Origin: Bacteroidales bacterium
GTDB taxonomy: Bacteria; Bacteroidota; Bacteroidia; Bacteroidales; Muribaculaceae
Reading direction: 5' to 3'
Assembly (NCBI GenBank): GCA_014800245.1
Contig: JAAVGM010000012.1
Location: 1-54,331, forward strand
DNA: 54,331 nt
The notes beneath the pieces are model-generated. The model was not told the origin of the DNA. It worked only from the letters and a program-made list of their open reading frames with translations, and ran no database searches. Positions 1 through 9,525 of this stretch are shown in pieces (the first letter of the stretch is position 1; each line of letters opens with the position of its first letter). The position numbers and the translations under genes were made by a program.

Positions 1-3000
1 CCCTTTTGAACTTTAAGAAAGTTATCATCAAGGGCAATTATGGAATTATATTTAGGTAAGACTACTTCAAGATCATTACTGTCAGTTATACCCCAATATT
101 CATCGAATGTTTCTACAATCGAATAGCCGTTTACCAGCTTTGATTCTGATTTATATTTCTGTTCCTCAATGACAGTGCCATCAAGTGCCAATAATTGAAT
201 ACGCCCATTCGATGACACTTTAATCGTATCTTCTGAGGTAAATTCAAGACTGTCCCAAGAAATATCCGTAACTTTCTCGCCATTCGACTGCCATAGACTC
301 CACTTTCCCGAACTACTATTCTTTTTGAATATCTCGTTGCCAACAAAATAAAATTCTTCCGGCTGTTGACCCTTAAAAAGATATTTCTTTATTATAAGGT
401 GATAGATAGAAGATTGCTTTGAGATTGTTGATACAACTACTTCATCATCTGTAGCAAACGATGTAAGTGGATCAATTACACCGAACAAGTACCAGTTACC
501 CTTAGATGCATATAGGATATATCCATTCTGTAGCAGAATAACTTTATCAAATTCCGGCTGCAATTGATAATCGCCATATCGGTTGACGACACCATACTTG
601 CCGTCTTTTTCAACCTTGGCGAAATCTCCCATCATAATAGGCTTAGAATCAAAAATCGGTTCTATAAAGACTACATCTCCATATTTGAAACCCCATTTTT
701 CACCATCAGAATACGCTTCAACGCTACGTTTATATTTGAGCATTTCCTCAACGGCACGATTTCGTTGCTGCTCGTAATTCCAAGCTTCAATAATATCCTG
801 TTTTAATTTTTCCCTCGATAGTTTAAGAGGACGTTCAGCAGTCGGATGCTTAAGATAGAACGGCTCATCTGCATCATAAAAATACGGCCGGCAACTATCA
901 TCTTCAAAATGTATCTGATCAAGAGAAATGAGGATGCCATTCTTACCATTCTTTTCGATCTGATAATACCAAGCACCATCTTCGTCCAACCAGTTACATT
1001 TTAGCATCAATTCTCCACGACGTTTCGATTCTTCTTGTGCTTCAAGGTCAAACACGAATACATTTCGCTTATTAGTGAAGAAAATATCCTTTGAAACAGA
1101 CCGTCTTAATTCATTATAGTCTACTATTGACTCCAGACCAAATATCCAGAATACTTGCCTACGATTTATCAGGTAGAAAATATCTCGGTCATGGACGCGA
1201 GCAATATGAGTGGTTGGGGTAACCAGCTCAAATACCACATCCCTATTATTGTATCGTGCGGCTACATCTGCAAGTCGCCTTTTCATTATTGGCAACTCTT
1301 CTGAGTATATGTATACACAATCCTCAACATTTGACAGACCCTTGTTCAAACTTAGTTCAGTCCTTAAAGAATCGACCAACAAATTGCGTAATTCCTTCAG
1401 ATATGAGAAATCATTCTCAATATTCTCACCATCATCGATAGTAAGGGTATAAGAATTATCTCGTTTAAGATCGCAAGGAACATTCTTTACAGCATGAGTA
1501 AAGAATTGGACCTCTCTACTTTTCAATCCAAACCCTACACTTCGACTTGAAATCTTTACCATATTGCCACAGCACGGGCAGGTAAGGTATGGAATACCAG
1601 TTCTTGTAGCTTCTTCAAGTTCAAACCTCATACGTGAAATCTCCTCTACTGACTTATGAAGGAAAATATCATTAGCCGTGATGAATGAGTTTGAACGATG
1701 GTTGAATACCTTGTCAATCAATCGGGCGGTCTGAGAATAGACGTTATCATTTTCAATTACAGGGAAATCAACGGTAGCAACATCTTTCGCTGGAGCTATC
1801 GGCTTTTTGCGATATGGGAATTTAGGTTTCCTGTATACTGGACGTGTCTTATATGTTGTAGATTCAGTTTTTTTTGGTGTTTCTGAGTTCCCTGTCTGTT
1901 CACTTCCGGGAGCAGATGGCTCAGTCGGAGTAGGATCCGGTTCTTCTGAACCGGGTGCACGTGATACTAATACATTTATTTTAGCCTCATATTCCCGAAT
2001 CTTTACTTTTAGCTTTTCAATTTCCTTATCCCTCTTAATCAGTTCATTGAGGGTTGGAGCATTCTTTAAGGAATTCTCTAATTCGGCAATTCGCTTTTCT
2101 GCCTGATGAAGGGCTTTTTCCTTGCTCTGGATTTCTTCAAACTGCGCGGAAACAGATTGCAATTCTTTCTTCAGATCCTCACACTCTCGTATCTTTTCAT
2201 TGAGTTTATTATTAGATTCACTATTCTTATTGCGGATTGAAGAAAGTTCTTCATTCAGATGTTGAATATCTGATTCAAGAACTGAAATTGCCTCCTGTTT
2301 TTGTTTAACATCATTTTTTAGAGCTGTCAATAGTTCTTCATCTACTGATTTACTTTGAAGCACATTAAGCTTTCCCGACAAAGTTTGGTTATTAGTCTCT
2401 AAATCATGGTTTCTTGATGTAAGAGAATCAATCTGTTCTTTGCTTTCAGACAATAAGCCGGTCAATCTGTTAACTTCTTCTTCAAGAGACTTACGGAATT
2501 CATCCAATTCTAGTAACTTAGTCTCTTTAGCACGAAGACTATTTGATTTTACAGTTAATTCTTTCTCTGTTTCGGCAGAGATTTTCTGAACCTCTATTAA
2601 ATGATGAGTCAATTCTTGAATCTTGATTTCAAGAGCAGATTTCTGAGAGTTAAGATTCTCAATTTGTTCTGTAGAAAGTCTTAAATTTTTCTCAAATTTC
2701 TGATTTTGAGCATCATTGTCTTTAATACGCTGCTTTTGGGTTTCGACAAGTCTCTCTAACTCATTCTTTGCGGATACAAGACTATCGATTTGTTGACGAT
2801 ATTCTTTAATAAGTTCCTTATCGTTCTCATTTTCCGTTTTCTTTTCTGCCAGACTTCTTTCCAGAACAACGATTCTCTGATTCTTTGCGGATAATTCAGT
2901 GTCCTTGGTTGATATTGTTCCCCGGAGTATCCTTGCTTGATTTTTCAAATTGGAAATCTCCTGTTGGCAATTATCTACCTGCGAAGCTAATTGCAGCTTT

Positions 3001-3128
3001 TCTCGCCTGACTTCAATAATTGTTGTTTCTTTTTTAGCCAAAACTTTCTGCTTTGACTGAATTTGTTTTTTAAGGGAAGAGATTTCTTCTGAAAAGAGAC
3101 CTCTAAATATAGATTTAAGTAACTTCAT
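1..3128 (-). CDS. Coiled-coil / zinc-finger / nuclease-like / WG-repeat protein (3' end outside window)
   Basis: The reading frame stays open from an ATG at 3126-3128 to the window edge: 1042 full codons and no stop, so the C-terminus is missing. Residues about 15-390 are a long charged coiled coil. A Pro/Glu/Thr-rich linker (about 400-440) follows. Next is a CxxC...H...C cluster (Cys517, Cys520, His545, Cys552), then a segment resembling the CoiA/DUF6035-type PD-(D/E)xK fold, with Asp621 and Glu634 in the expected order. The third position after Glu is Val rather than Lys or Gln, so catalysis is uncertain. From about residue 715 onward there are WG-type repeats, for example the stretch containing KYGVVNRYGDYQLQPEFD. 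It is the last visible gene of the restriction-like operon, 29 bases after the micro-ORF. Coiled-coil plus nuclease plus WG repeats suggests a sensor/effector, but that is inference. Seen: motifs and open frame. Not recognised: a named family for the whole protein. Confidence 0.85.
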   Translation of the reverse strand, partial: MKLLKSIFRGLFSEEISSLKKQIQSKQKVLAKKETTIIEVRREKLQLASQVDNCQQEISNLKNQARILRGTISTKDTELSAKNQRIVVLERSLAEKKTENENDKELIKEYRQQIDSLVSAKNELERLVETQKQRIKDNDAQNQKFEKNLRLSTEQIENLNSQKSALEIKIQELTHHLIEVQKISAETEKELTVKSNSLRAKETKLLELDEFRKSLEEEVNRLTGLLSESKEQIDSLTSRNHDLETNNQTLSGKLNVLQSKSVDEELLTALKNDVKQKQEAISVLESDIQHLNEELSSIRNKNSESNNKLNEKIRECEDLKKELQSVSAQFEEIQSKEKALHQAEKRIAELENSLKNAPTLNELIKRDKEIEKLKVKIREYEAKINVLVSRAPGSEEPDPTPTEPSAPGSEQTGNSETPKKTESTTYKTRPVYRKPKFPYRKKPIAPAKDVATVDFPVIENDNVYSQTARLIDKVFNHRSNSFITANDIFLHKSVEEISRMRFELEEATRTGIPYLTCPCCGNMVKISSRSVGFGLKSREVQFFTHAVKNVPCDLKRDNSYTLTIDDGENIENDFSYLKELRNLLVDSLRTELSLNKGLSNVEDCVYIYSEELPIMKRRLADVAARYNNRDVVFELVTPTTHIARVHDRDIFYLINRRQVFWIFGLESIVDYNELRRSVSKDIFFTNKRNVFVFDLEAQEESKRRGELMLKCNWLDEDGAWYYQIEKNGKNGILISLDQIHFEDDSCRPYFYDADEPFYLKHPTAERPLKLSREKLKQDIIEAWNYEQQRNRAVEEMLKYKRSVEAYSDGEKWGFKYGDVVFIEPIFDSKPIMMGDFAKVEKDGKYGVVNRYGDYQLQPEFDKVILLQNGYILYASKGNWYLFGVIDPLTSFATDDEVVVSTISKQSSIYHLIIKKYLFKGQQPEEFYFVGNEIFKKNSSSGKWSLWQSNGEKVTDISWDSLEFTSEDTIKVSSNGRIQLLALDGTVIEEQKYKSESKLVNGYSIVETFDEYWGITDSNDLEVVLPKYNSIIALDDNFLKVQK

Positions 3129-3157
3129 ATTTAATCCCAATCGTTAAGGTTATTAAT

Positions 3158-3286
3158 TTATTCGTAAAGATCTGCGTAACCATAGTTGGTAGGAGGTTCT
3201 CCGGTGTTGATATGATGGCCGTAATCCACCTCCATATTATGCACCGGATCACCGTTGTAATTGTCTAAGTTATCTAACTCGTCCAT
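3158..3286 (-). CDS. 42-aa acidic micro-protein between res and the WG-repeat gene
   Basis: An ATG at 3284-3286 lies two bases after the res stop codon (TAA-AT-ATG) and opens a 42-codon frame ending in TAA at 3158-3160. The product is acidic and rich in Asp, Asn, Gly and Tyr, with no transmembrane segment or known motif (it begins MDELDNLDNY and ends NYGYADLYE). The position, filling the only gap between two tightly packed genes, suggests translation by re-initiation from res. It could be a small regulator or accessory peptide, or a chance frame in a short spacer. No family was recognised. Confidence 0.5.
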   Translation of the reverse strand: MDELDNLDNYNGDPVHNMEVDYGHHINTGEPPTNYGYADLYE

Positions 3287-3288
3287 AT

Positions 3289-6200
3289 TTATTTCGTTGC
3301 CGTCATAGCATCGATGAGATCCTGATAGCATGTCACTTTGTGATATTTCACGTTATCGGTGGAGATATCCCTGAAGAGTTGAGTGCAGCAATCAATCTTC
3401 GCGTTCTCTATTGCGTTAAGCTGCATAGAATTTAATGAGCCCTTGGTCTCGGCAATGAAGAAGATGTGCTTCACTTCTCCCTTCTGCATCGCTATAGCCC
3501 AATCAGGCGCATAATTCCCTACGGGAGTGGGGATGTGGAAAGAGCGTGGCAACTTGGCATAGACCACCACCTCATTGGCCGCATCCAAATCCTGAGCAAA
3601 AGACCTTTCACCCTTACTATCGGCCACTACATAATCCGTGATATGCTTGGAAGCTTCATATGCTTTGTCAAACTCCGCGCGACTCGCGGCAGTGAAGATA
3701 TCAGAGTCATATTTCCCATCCGTGAGATGATAATGGATATGGTCCACTATCATTGAAGCCTTCTGCTCGCGAATAATCTGAACCACCTTTCTTATAAACT
3801 CCTCCGGGTTATTGCGGAATAAAGAGATTTTTGGCTTGCGTAGCCCTTGAAGTATTTTGGCTGCTGTCCGGCGTGTTATATTAGCTCCCTTTGCTACTTG
3901 CCCGACAAGATCATACTTCACTGAAGAGGTAGAAACATCCGTCAATTCCTGTGAGGAAGTATTCTTTTTGTCATAGTCTGCCACATCCTCCTCAGCCTGT
4001 AACCCTATCTCCTTGATATATCTAAGAGTTTTTACCTGCAACTCCGTAGAATTAAGGTGATTTATGGCATTCTCAATCAGTTCGGCAGAATCATAACTTA
4101 CGGTATATACATACTGATGATTGATCGACTTCCAAAGAGCCTGAAATTCCGGTTTTGCAAAATTGGCATTAAGGCGAGGCTCCGGCAGTTTGGTTTTCGA
4201 ACCATCTTCGGTCATATCATTCAGCGCCTCCGGATCGAATATGGAATTGATCAGACGAGTGATCCCCTCCGCCATCGGCTGAAGTTGCGCCCCATAAGGA
4301 GCCAACGATTCGGCAGCAAGATCCTCCCGATATTTAGACGTGATATTACCCTCATTGTCGATATACTCATTATCCTCCAGCCACACCATTATACGGCTTG
4401 CCTCGCGATCGGTGATGACATGCTCACCGCCCGTGTTATTATCATCCTCTTCGCCATAAGCTCCGGGGATAATAATAGTTTTCCCCTTAAAATATTCAGA
4501 AGTGGCTTTTGATGCACGCTCGCGTAATATTTCGCGCGTCTCGTGTTGTAGTTTGTTTGTGAAAGCCGAATAGCTTTCATTGGCAATCACCGTCAGGACA
4601 TTCACATTATGCACATCCTCCCCAAGCAACTCCTTATCCTGTCGGACACCATTGCGGTCAACAGCGATACGGAGACCTCGACCCACCTCCTGACGCTTGT
4701 TGGTGGTGGAATCGCTATGGCGGAGAGTGCATATCTGGAAAACATTCGGGTTATCCCATCCTTCACGCAAGGCGGAATGGGAGAAGATAAAACGTGTGGG
4801 TTCGTCAAAGCTAAGCAAACGCTCCTTATCGCGAAGAATGAGGTCATAGTCTGAGGCATCCTCGCTCACATCCGATCCGCGTTTTGTCTTTGTATCAATC
4901 ATCTTCCCTTTCTTGTCGATAGAGAAATAACCGCGATGTGTCTGATAGGGATAGAAGCGACGCAGATACTCGTTATATTCTTCATCGAAGATATGAAACT
5001 CTTCATTTACAAGCCGTGCATATTCCTCCTCGAAGATGGTTTGGAATATCCCCTTTATCGGTTCGCCATTCTCGTCATACTGACGATATTTCCCCACTTC
5101 ATCAATAAAGAAAAGAGATAGGCATTTTATGCCACGTTTGAATAATTGTCTCTCCTTCTCAAAATGGGCTTTGATTGTTTCGCGAATCTGCACACGCTGA
5201 AGATGGAGTAGGTTGGTGTCTCCGATCACTTCCCCTTTCCTTATGGTTACTCCATTTGTGAAGGTGACGTAAGCGGTTGGCTGGATTGTCGAGCCGGGAA
5301 AAATTTCTGCAATGTCATATCCCCGATATTGCTCCATCTCCTTTGATTCAATGAATAGAGAATCTCCCACTCCAAGAGTCTTATAGATGCGTCGCGGTTC
5401 GCCGGATGCATTCTTCACCTCTATTGAGATTTTTGCCATCGGAGGGCGATGAGGGGAGAGGATAATATCGTCGAGATACAAATATCCGTTGGTCCCTTTC
5501 AGATTCTTTATCTCAAAACCTACGACTTTTATCCTTTTCACCAATCGCTCGCGATAGGCATCCAAGGCATCGAGTGCATAGACAGTATCGTGGCGTGTGC
5601 GGTGAGTGGCGGAATAATTCAGCACGAAAAGGGGATTGAATTTCTTTAGAGCCGATTGAGTGGCGGCTCCCTCCATTCTCTGCGGTTCGTCCATAATGAT
5701 GATAGGACGGTTGGCAGCAATCACGTCGATAGGACGGCGAGAAGCAAATTCATCTCGCTTTGAATAGATGATACGACTCTCCTTAGAGCGTCCGCCCTCT
5801 TTGAGAGAAGCGGCAAACGCCTGAGTGTTTATAATCATCACATTCAGACCGGCATCTTGCGAGAACTGGTCGAGCTGATTTAGGTTCGAGCTGTTATAGA
5901 TGAACCAACGCGCTTTCTTTCCATACTGCTCCATGAAATGGTCTTCAAGCATACGGAATGATTTGGCAACACCTTCACGAATGGCTATGCTCGGAACTAC
6001 GATGATAAACTTCGACCAGCCATAGAGCTTGTTGAGTTCGAACATCGTCTTTATATAGACATAAGTCTTTCCCGTACCGGTCTCCATTTCTATATCAAGG
6101 TTAACGGCTCCCAAGCCATCAACCTTACTGAGAGATTTTGAAAGAGGCACACCTGCGAGCGTCTGAACGGAGTACAGATTATCAAGCAGCTGTTTCGACG

Positions 6201-6384
6201 TTAGCTCAATGTCTACGTTACGGTAGCCATCCTCTTCAAGCATTTCTCGCATAGTTCCCAAAGGAAGTTTGCCAAGGTCGCGACGGTAATGAGCCGGATC
6301 CAGATTAGGCTGACCTGTGAATATGGCGGTAGTATTCGCCACTGCATCAGTCTGATACCCCTGTATTTTAAATTTGAATTTCAT
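3289..6384 (-). CDS. res: Type III restriction enzyme Res subunit (helicase-nuclease)
   Basis: This 1031-aa protein is the ATP-dependent translocase and nuclease half of a type III restriction-modification enzyme. It works with Mod to cut unmodified DNA in the cytoplasm. Walker A is METGTGKT (100-107), the Walker B/DEAD-like motif is DEPQ (232-235), motif III is SAT (258-260) and motif VI is QEVGRGLR (565-572). The C-terminus carries an intact PD-(D/E)xK nuclease site: Asp961 in APDW, then Glu979 and Lys981 in AETKG. The length suits the family (about 970-1050 aa). The start codon overlaps the end of the 203-aa gene by 4 bases. All catalytic motifs are present, so the enzyme looks active. Confidence 0.95.
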   Translation of the reverse strand: MKFKFKIQGYQTDAVANTTAIFTGQPNLDPAHYRRDLGKLPLGTMREMLEEDGYRNVDIELTSKQLLDNLYSVQTLAGVPLSKSLSKVDGLGAVNLDIEMETGTGKTYVYIKTMFELNKLYGWSKFIIVVPSIAIREGVAKSFRMLEDHFMEQYGKKARWFIYNSSNLNQLDQFSQDAGLNVMIINTQAFAASLKEGGRSKESRIIYSKRDEFASRRPIDVIAANRPIIIMDEPQRMEGAATQSALKKFNPLFVLNYSATHRTRHDTVYALDALDAYRERLVKRIKVVGFEIKNLKGTNGYLYLDDIILSPHRPPMAKISIEVKNASGEPRRIYKTLGVGDSLFIESKEMEQYRGYDIAEIFPGSTIQPTAYVTFTNGVTIRKGEVIGDTNLLHLQRVQIRETIKAHFEKERQLFKRGIKCLSLFFIDEVGKYRQYDENGEPIKGIFQTIFEEEYARLVNEEFHIFDEEYNEYLRRFYPYQTHRGYFSIDKKGKMIDTKTKRGSDVSEDASDYDLILRDKERLLSFDEPTRFIFSHSALREGWDNPNVFQICTLRHSDSTTNKRQEVGRGLRIAVDRNGVRQDKELLGEDVHNVNVLTVIANESYSAFTNKLQHETREILRERASKATSEYFKGKTIIIPGAYGEEDDNNTGGEHVITDREASRIMVWLEDNEYIDNEGNITSKYREDLAAESLAPYGAQLQPMAEGITRLINSIFDPEALNDMTEDGSKTKLPEPRLNANFAKPEFQALWKSINHQYVYTVSYDSAELIENAINHLNSTELQVKTLRYIKEIGLQAEEDVADYDKKNTSSQELTDVSTSSVKYDLVGQVAKGANITRRTAAKILQGLRKPKISLFRNNPEEFIRKVVQIIREQKASMIVDHIHYHLTDGKYDSDIFTAASRAEFDKAYEASKHITDYVVADSKGERSFAQDLDAANEVVVYAKLPRSFHIPTPVGNYAPDWAIAMQKGEVKHIFFIAETKGSLNSMQLNAIENAKIDCCTQLFRDISTDNVKYHKVTCYQDLIDAMTATK

Positions 6385-6992
6385 AGCTTTTTATTTCTAT
6401 TAGTCCCGCCCATTGCTATTGGAATTGCTTTAAAATTGCGTATAACATTTGAATCCCATATATTAGAGTGAGTATAACTAACAGGAATGTTTATCTTATT
6501 CTTCTTTTCTAAAGATGGGAATTCACATACTAAATGGGTTTTAATAAGATAATTTATCTTATTATTAACTTCCATTTTATTAAATTCTTCAACTAATCCT
6601 CTCTCTATTATTCTAAAGTAAGCTTTGAACAAATCTATTAAATAGCACTCCATCCTATATTCATGGATACAATCACAAAGACGATTCAATAATGAAAATG
6701 AAAGACGTGTATTAAGTATAAACAAAGCCTGTAGAATAAAATAAATATCAGATATATCTAATCGATACTTAGAATTCTTTATCTTCAGTATACTTCCATC
6801 TAACATCATAAGGCGGTGCATAGCCACAGATCTCGTTGAAGCATACAAAATATTCTCAACAAATCTTTCAGAAGGAACAAAGTTTATACTATTTAATAGT
6901 ATACAAAAAGCTCTCAACCTACTTTTCCCTTTTCCATCAACGAAATCAAAGTATAATTGATATAGTTGTTGTGTAAAAGGATTTTCCATCAC
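6381..6992 (-). CDS. 203-aa orphan protein between mod and res
   Basis: This 203-aa protein overlaps mod by 4 bases upstream and res by 4 bases downstream, so it is translationally coupled to both. It is predicted to be mostly helical, with many Leu, Ile, Phe and Tyr residues in amphipathic patterns, and has no signal peptide or clear transmembrane helix. No conserved motif or family was recognised. Its DNA is visibly richer in A+T than the core regions of mod and res, as is common for specificity or accessory genes that are swapped between systems. A second ATG one codon downstream of the first could also serve as the start. Possible roles are a structural bridge in the Mod-Res complex, a specificity modifier or an inhibitor. 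None can be decided from sequence. Confidence 0.8.
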   Translation of the reverse strand: MMENPFTQQLYQLYFDFVDGKGKSRLRAFCILLNSINFVPSERFVENILYASTRSVAMHRLMMLDGSILKIKNSKYRLDISDIYFILQALFILNTRLSFSLLNRLCDCIHEYRMECYLIDLFKAYFRIIERGLVEEFNKMEVNNKINYLIKTHLVCEFPSLEKKNKINIPVSYTHSNIWDSNVIRNFKAIPIAMGGTNRNKKL

Positions 6993-8917
6993 AAAACTCT
7001 TTTGATAGTCTCAGGTGAATAGTGTTTGAATATCTGCTCGAAGTTATCGAGGACATTGTCGTTAGCGGCAGAAGCGTCACGCATAACGAAATAGTCAGGT
7101 TTCATCTTGGCTATTTCAGTGACGGTTGACTCGTTAACTTCGGTGTCAAAAGTAGCTATCAGATATGTACCGTCAACGAAGAAAACCTTCTTGCCGTTGA
7201 CATCGCGCTCTTCAATCTTGGCAGAGAGTTCGATACCGAGTTCAGGCAGAACTTGGAACAGGAGGTCAAGCGGAGTGCGGTCAGACTTCACATTATCAAC
7301 GTAGTTGAAAAGGTGCTGCTCATTGAATTCTTCGGGAGTGTAGAACACATCCTCCATATTGGATGAGTCAAGTTTGAGGACACGGAAACCGACATCAAGA
7401 TCTTTGGCCTTGTCTCCGGCTTCTTCCTTGACTTTCTCACCGGCACGGCGGATGCGTTCTTCTCCGATTTGGCAGATGTTCTCATAGCCAGCCTTACGCG
7501 CTTCGCTCTTCTCATCTGTAACTTCGGGAAGCTGCACCATAATAAACTTGCGCTTTCCGCCGTCCTCAGCATTGAGTTTCATTACCGCATGAGCTGTAGT
7601 TCCGCTGCCACTGAAGAAGTCAAGAATAATATCCTCTTGCTCACAAGCAATTCCAAGAAAATGCTTTACTAATCCTACTGGTTTAGCATAATCAAAGAAC
7701 TTATTGCCAAAAAGATTAAACACAGCAGTTGATCCCTGTGTCGTATTAAATTGGCTTGACAAAATTAAATTTTGATAGGGAACAGAACGAGTTATAGGTT
7801 TGTCATTATTATCTACCTTAAAATATTGCTTGAAGTAGATATTCCATTTATTTTCAACTTTTTTGAAAACAATGAAATCATTTTCGATACCCCATTTTAC
7901 TTTTGAGGATGACCATCTATAGTTCCAATTTTCGTTACCTTTGGTTTCGGTGCTTCCAGGATATACCGAAGTTCCGTCAGGCGCAATTATAGGATAATTC
8001 AACGCCTCAGAATAATGAGGACCAGTCATACGACGATCCAATTTATTGAGAATATATTTTCCTCTTCTTGATTCATGAGAGTCTGATAGAATATATTTCG
8101 AATCATCATTTACCTCAATCATATTTATATGAGACAGATTCTTATGTTTTCCATAAACTAAAATATTTTCTGTAATAGTGATAATATCTACACCAGTATT
8201 AGAACCAGGAGTTGATTGCCAAATGATGTTTGCAATAAAGTTGCGCTCTCCAAATATTTCATCGCACACCTTACGTAAGTTTTCGACTTCGTTATCATCA
8301 ATAGAAATGAACACGACACCATCATCTGAAAGCAAGTCACGCGCCACTTTCAGTCGGGGATATATCATATTGAGCCAGTCGGTGTGGAAACGACCATTGC
8401 TTTCAGTATTGCGTTGCATCGGGTCGAGGATTTGGTTACCATCCTCGTCATAGAGACCATTAGTTGCCTCAAAGTCTTCCTTACCTTGCGCGAAGTCGTC
8501 GTTATATACGAAGTCATTGCCGGTGTTATAAGGAGGGTCAATATAGATCATCTTGATTTTGCCAAGATAGTTCTCGCGGAGAACTTTCAGCACATCGAGG
8601 TTGTCTCCCTCAATATAGAGATTTTCTGTATTCCAGAAATCTTTAGATGCTTCCAAGTCAGGGCGAAGAGTCTTGTCGATAGCAGTATTGGCAAGACGAG
8701 AAGCGGCACGTTTATCGGGCCAAGTGAACTGATAGCGTTCTTCTCCCTCGTCGAGTACATCTTTAGACAACTCAGCCCGTAGCTTGTCAAAGTCAATGGC
8801 AAGCTCGGGGGTGCCGTCCTTACCTTTGCGCTCAGTGACGCAATGAGGGAACAACGCAGCTATCTTAGCCACATTCCCATCCACAGCGTCAAGGCTTTTC
8901 ATTTTCAGTTTTTCCAT
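6989..8917 (-). CDS. mod: Type III DNA N6-adenine methyltransferase Mod
   Basis: This 642-aa protein transfers a methyl group from S-adenosylmethionine to adenine in a short asymmetric site, protecting host DNA and giving Res its specificity. The catalytic motif DPPY (127-130, followed by NTG) precedes the cofactor motif FSGSGTTAH (435-443). That order marks beta-class methyltransferases such as EcoP15I Mod. The target-recognition region lies between them, about residues 232-410. The corresponding DNA (about 7687-8224) is clearly more A+T-rich than the flanking conserved parts, suggesting exchange of the recognition domain. The start overlaps the DUF4391 stop by one base (TAATG). No frameshift or missing motif is visible. 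Confidence 0.95.
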   Translation of the reverse strand: MEKLKMKSLDAVDGNVAKIAALFPHCVTERKGKDGTPELAIDFDKLRAELSKDVLDEGEERYQFTWPDKRAASRLANTAIDKTLRPDLEASKDFWNTENLYIEGDNLDVLKVLRENYLGKIKMIYIDPPYNTGNDFVYNDDFAQGKEDFEATNGLYDEDGNQILDPMQRNTESNGRFHTDWLNMIYPRLKVARDLLSDDGVVFISIDDNEVENLRKVCDEIFGERNFIANIIWQSTPGSNTGVDIITITENILVYGKHKNLSHINMIEVNDDSKYILSDSHESRRGKYILNKLDRRMTGPHYSEALNYPIIAPDGTSVYPGSTETKGNENWNYRWSSSKVKWGIENDFIVFKKVENKWNIYFKQYFKVDNNDKPITRSVPYQNLILSSQFNTTQGSTAVFNLFGNKFFDYAKPVGLVKHFLGIACEQEDIILDFFSGSGTTAHAVMKLNAEDGGKRKFIMVQLPEVTDEKSEARKAGYENICQIGEERIRRAGEKVKEEAGDKAKDLDVGFRVLKLDSSNMEDVFYTPEEFNEQHLFNYVDNVKSDRTPLDLLFQVLPELGIELSAKIEERDVNGKKVFFVDGTYLIATFDTEVNESTVTEIAKMKPDYFVMRDASAANDNVLDNFEQIFKHYSPETIKRVL

Positions 8918-9522
8918 TATATGTTGTTGTGTTGTTTCAGTTTTTGCAGTTCAACGAATAGCTCTCGCTTGCGGCGTGGCTGTTTAGTGGCTTTCATCTG
9001 ACGCTCCAAGGCTTCAATCTGACGCAGGAGCTTATCTCTTTCTTCATCAATCTTGATTTGCTCGCTAAGGGATTTATCCTGATCAACAGAGAAATCACCG
9101 ATTGTGGAAACTAAGTTTTCCCAAACGGCATCAAGATTGATACCTGTAAGGGTTAAAGAGATAGCGTCCAATGATTGCCAAGGAGCGGTGAATAGCTTGC
9201 CATGATATGTGGCAAGCATAGCCTCTTCCTCATAGCGCAGAACATAGATGATGCGCTGAGGAATGTATTTAGCGAGAAGTACGATAGCCTTTGTGTCGAA
9301 GTCGCGCGATTTGAGCGAAACTTCCACAACAAATATCTCCTTCACCTCATTTCCGACGGCGATAGCCGGAACGGTGCGAGGCGAAATCCAATTAACGAAG
9401 TCAAGACGCGACACCTCCCCATCAAAACGCTCTCGTTGAGATGGTGTCCATTCGAACCGCTTATAGAGCTGTGCTTTTGGAAGCGGTCGCTTAACTTCGG
9501 TAGAGAGTGGCAGTCCTAACAT
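8917..9522 (-). CDS. DUF4391 domain protein of the restriction operon
   Basis: This 201-aa protein matches my memory of the DUF4391 family: an N-terminal LGLPxxTE stretch, a beta-rich core with repeated VxxVEVSLK and RIIYVLRYEEE patterns, and a C-terminal coiled coil (about 150-195) rich in Arg, Lys, Glu and Gln. DUF4391 genes are often found between a large helicase gene and a type III mod gene, as here. Its function is unknown. It lies 3 bases after the 124-aa gene and overlaps mod by one base, so stoichiometric expression with Mod is likely. The family call is from recall and would be settled by an HMM search. Confidence 0.85.
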   Translation of the reverse strand: MLGLPLSTEVKRPLPKAQLYKRFEWTPSQRERFDGEVSRLDFVNWISPRTVPAIAVGNEVKEIFVVEVSLKSRDFDTKAIVLLAKYIPQRIIYVLRYEEEAMLATYHGKLFTAPWQSLDAISLTLTGINLDAVWENLVSTIGDFSVDQDKSLSEQIKIDEERDKLLRQIEALERQMKATKQPRRKRELFVELQKLKQHNNI

Positions 9523-9525
9523 AAT

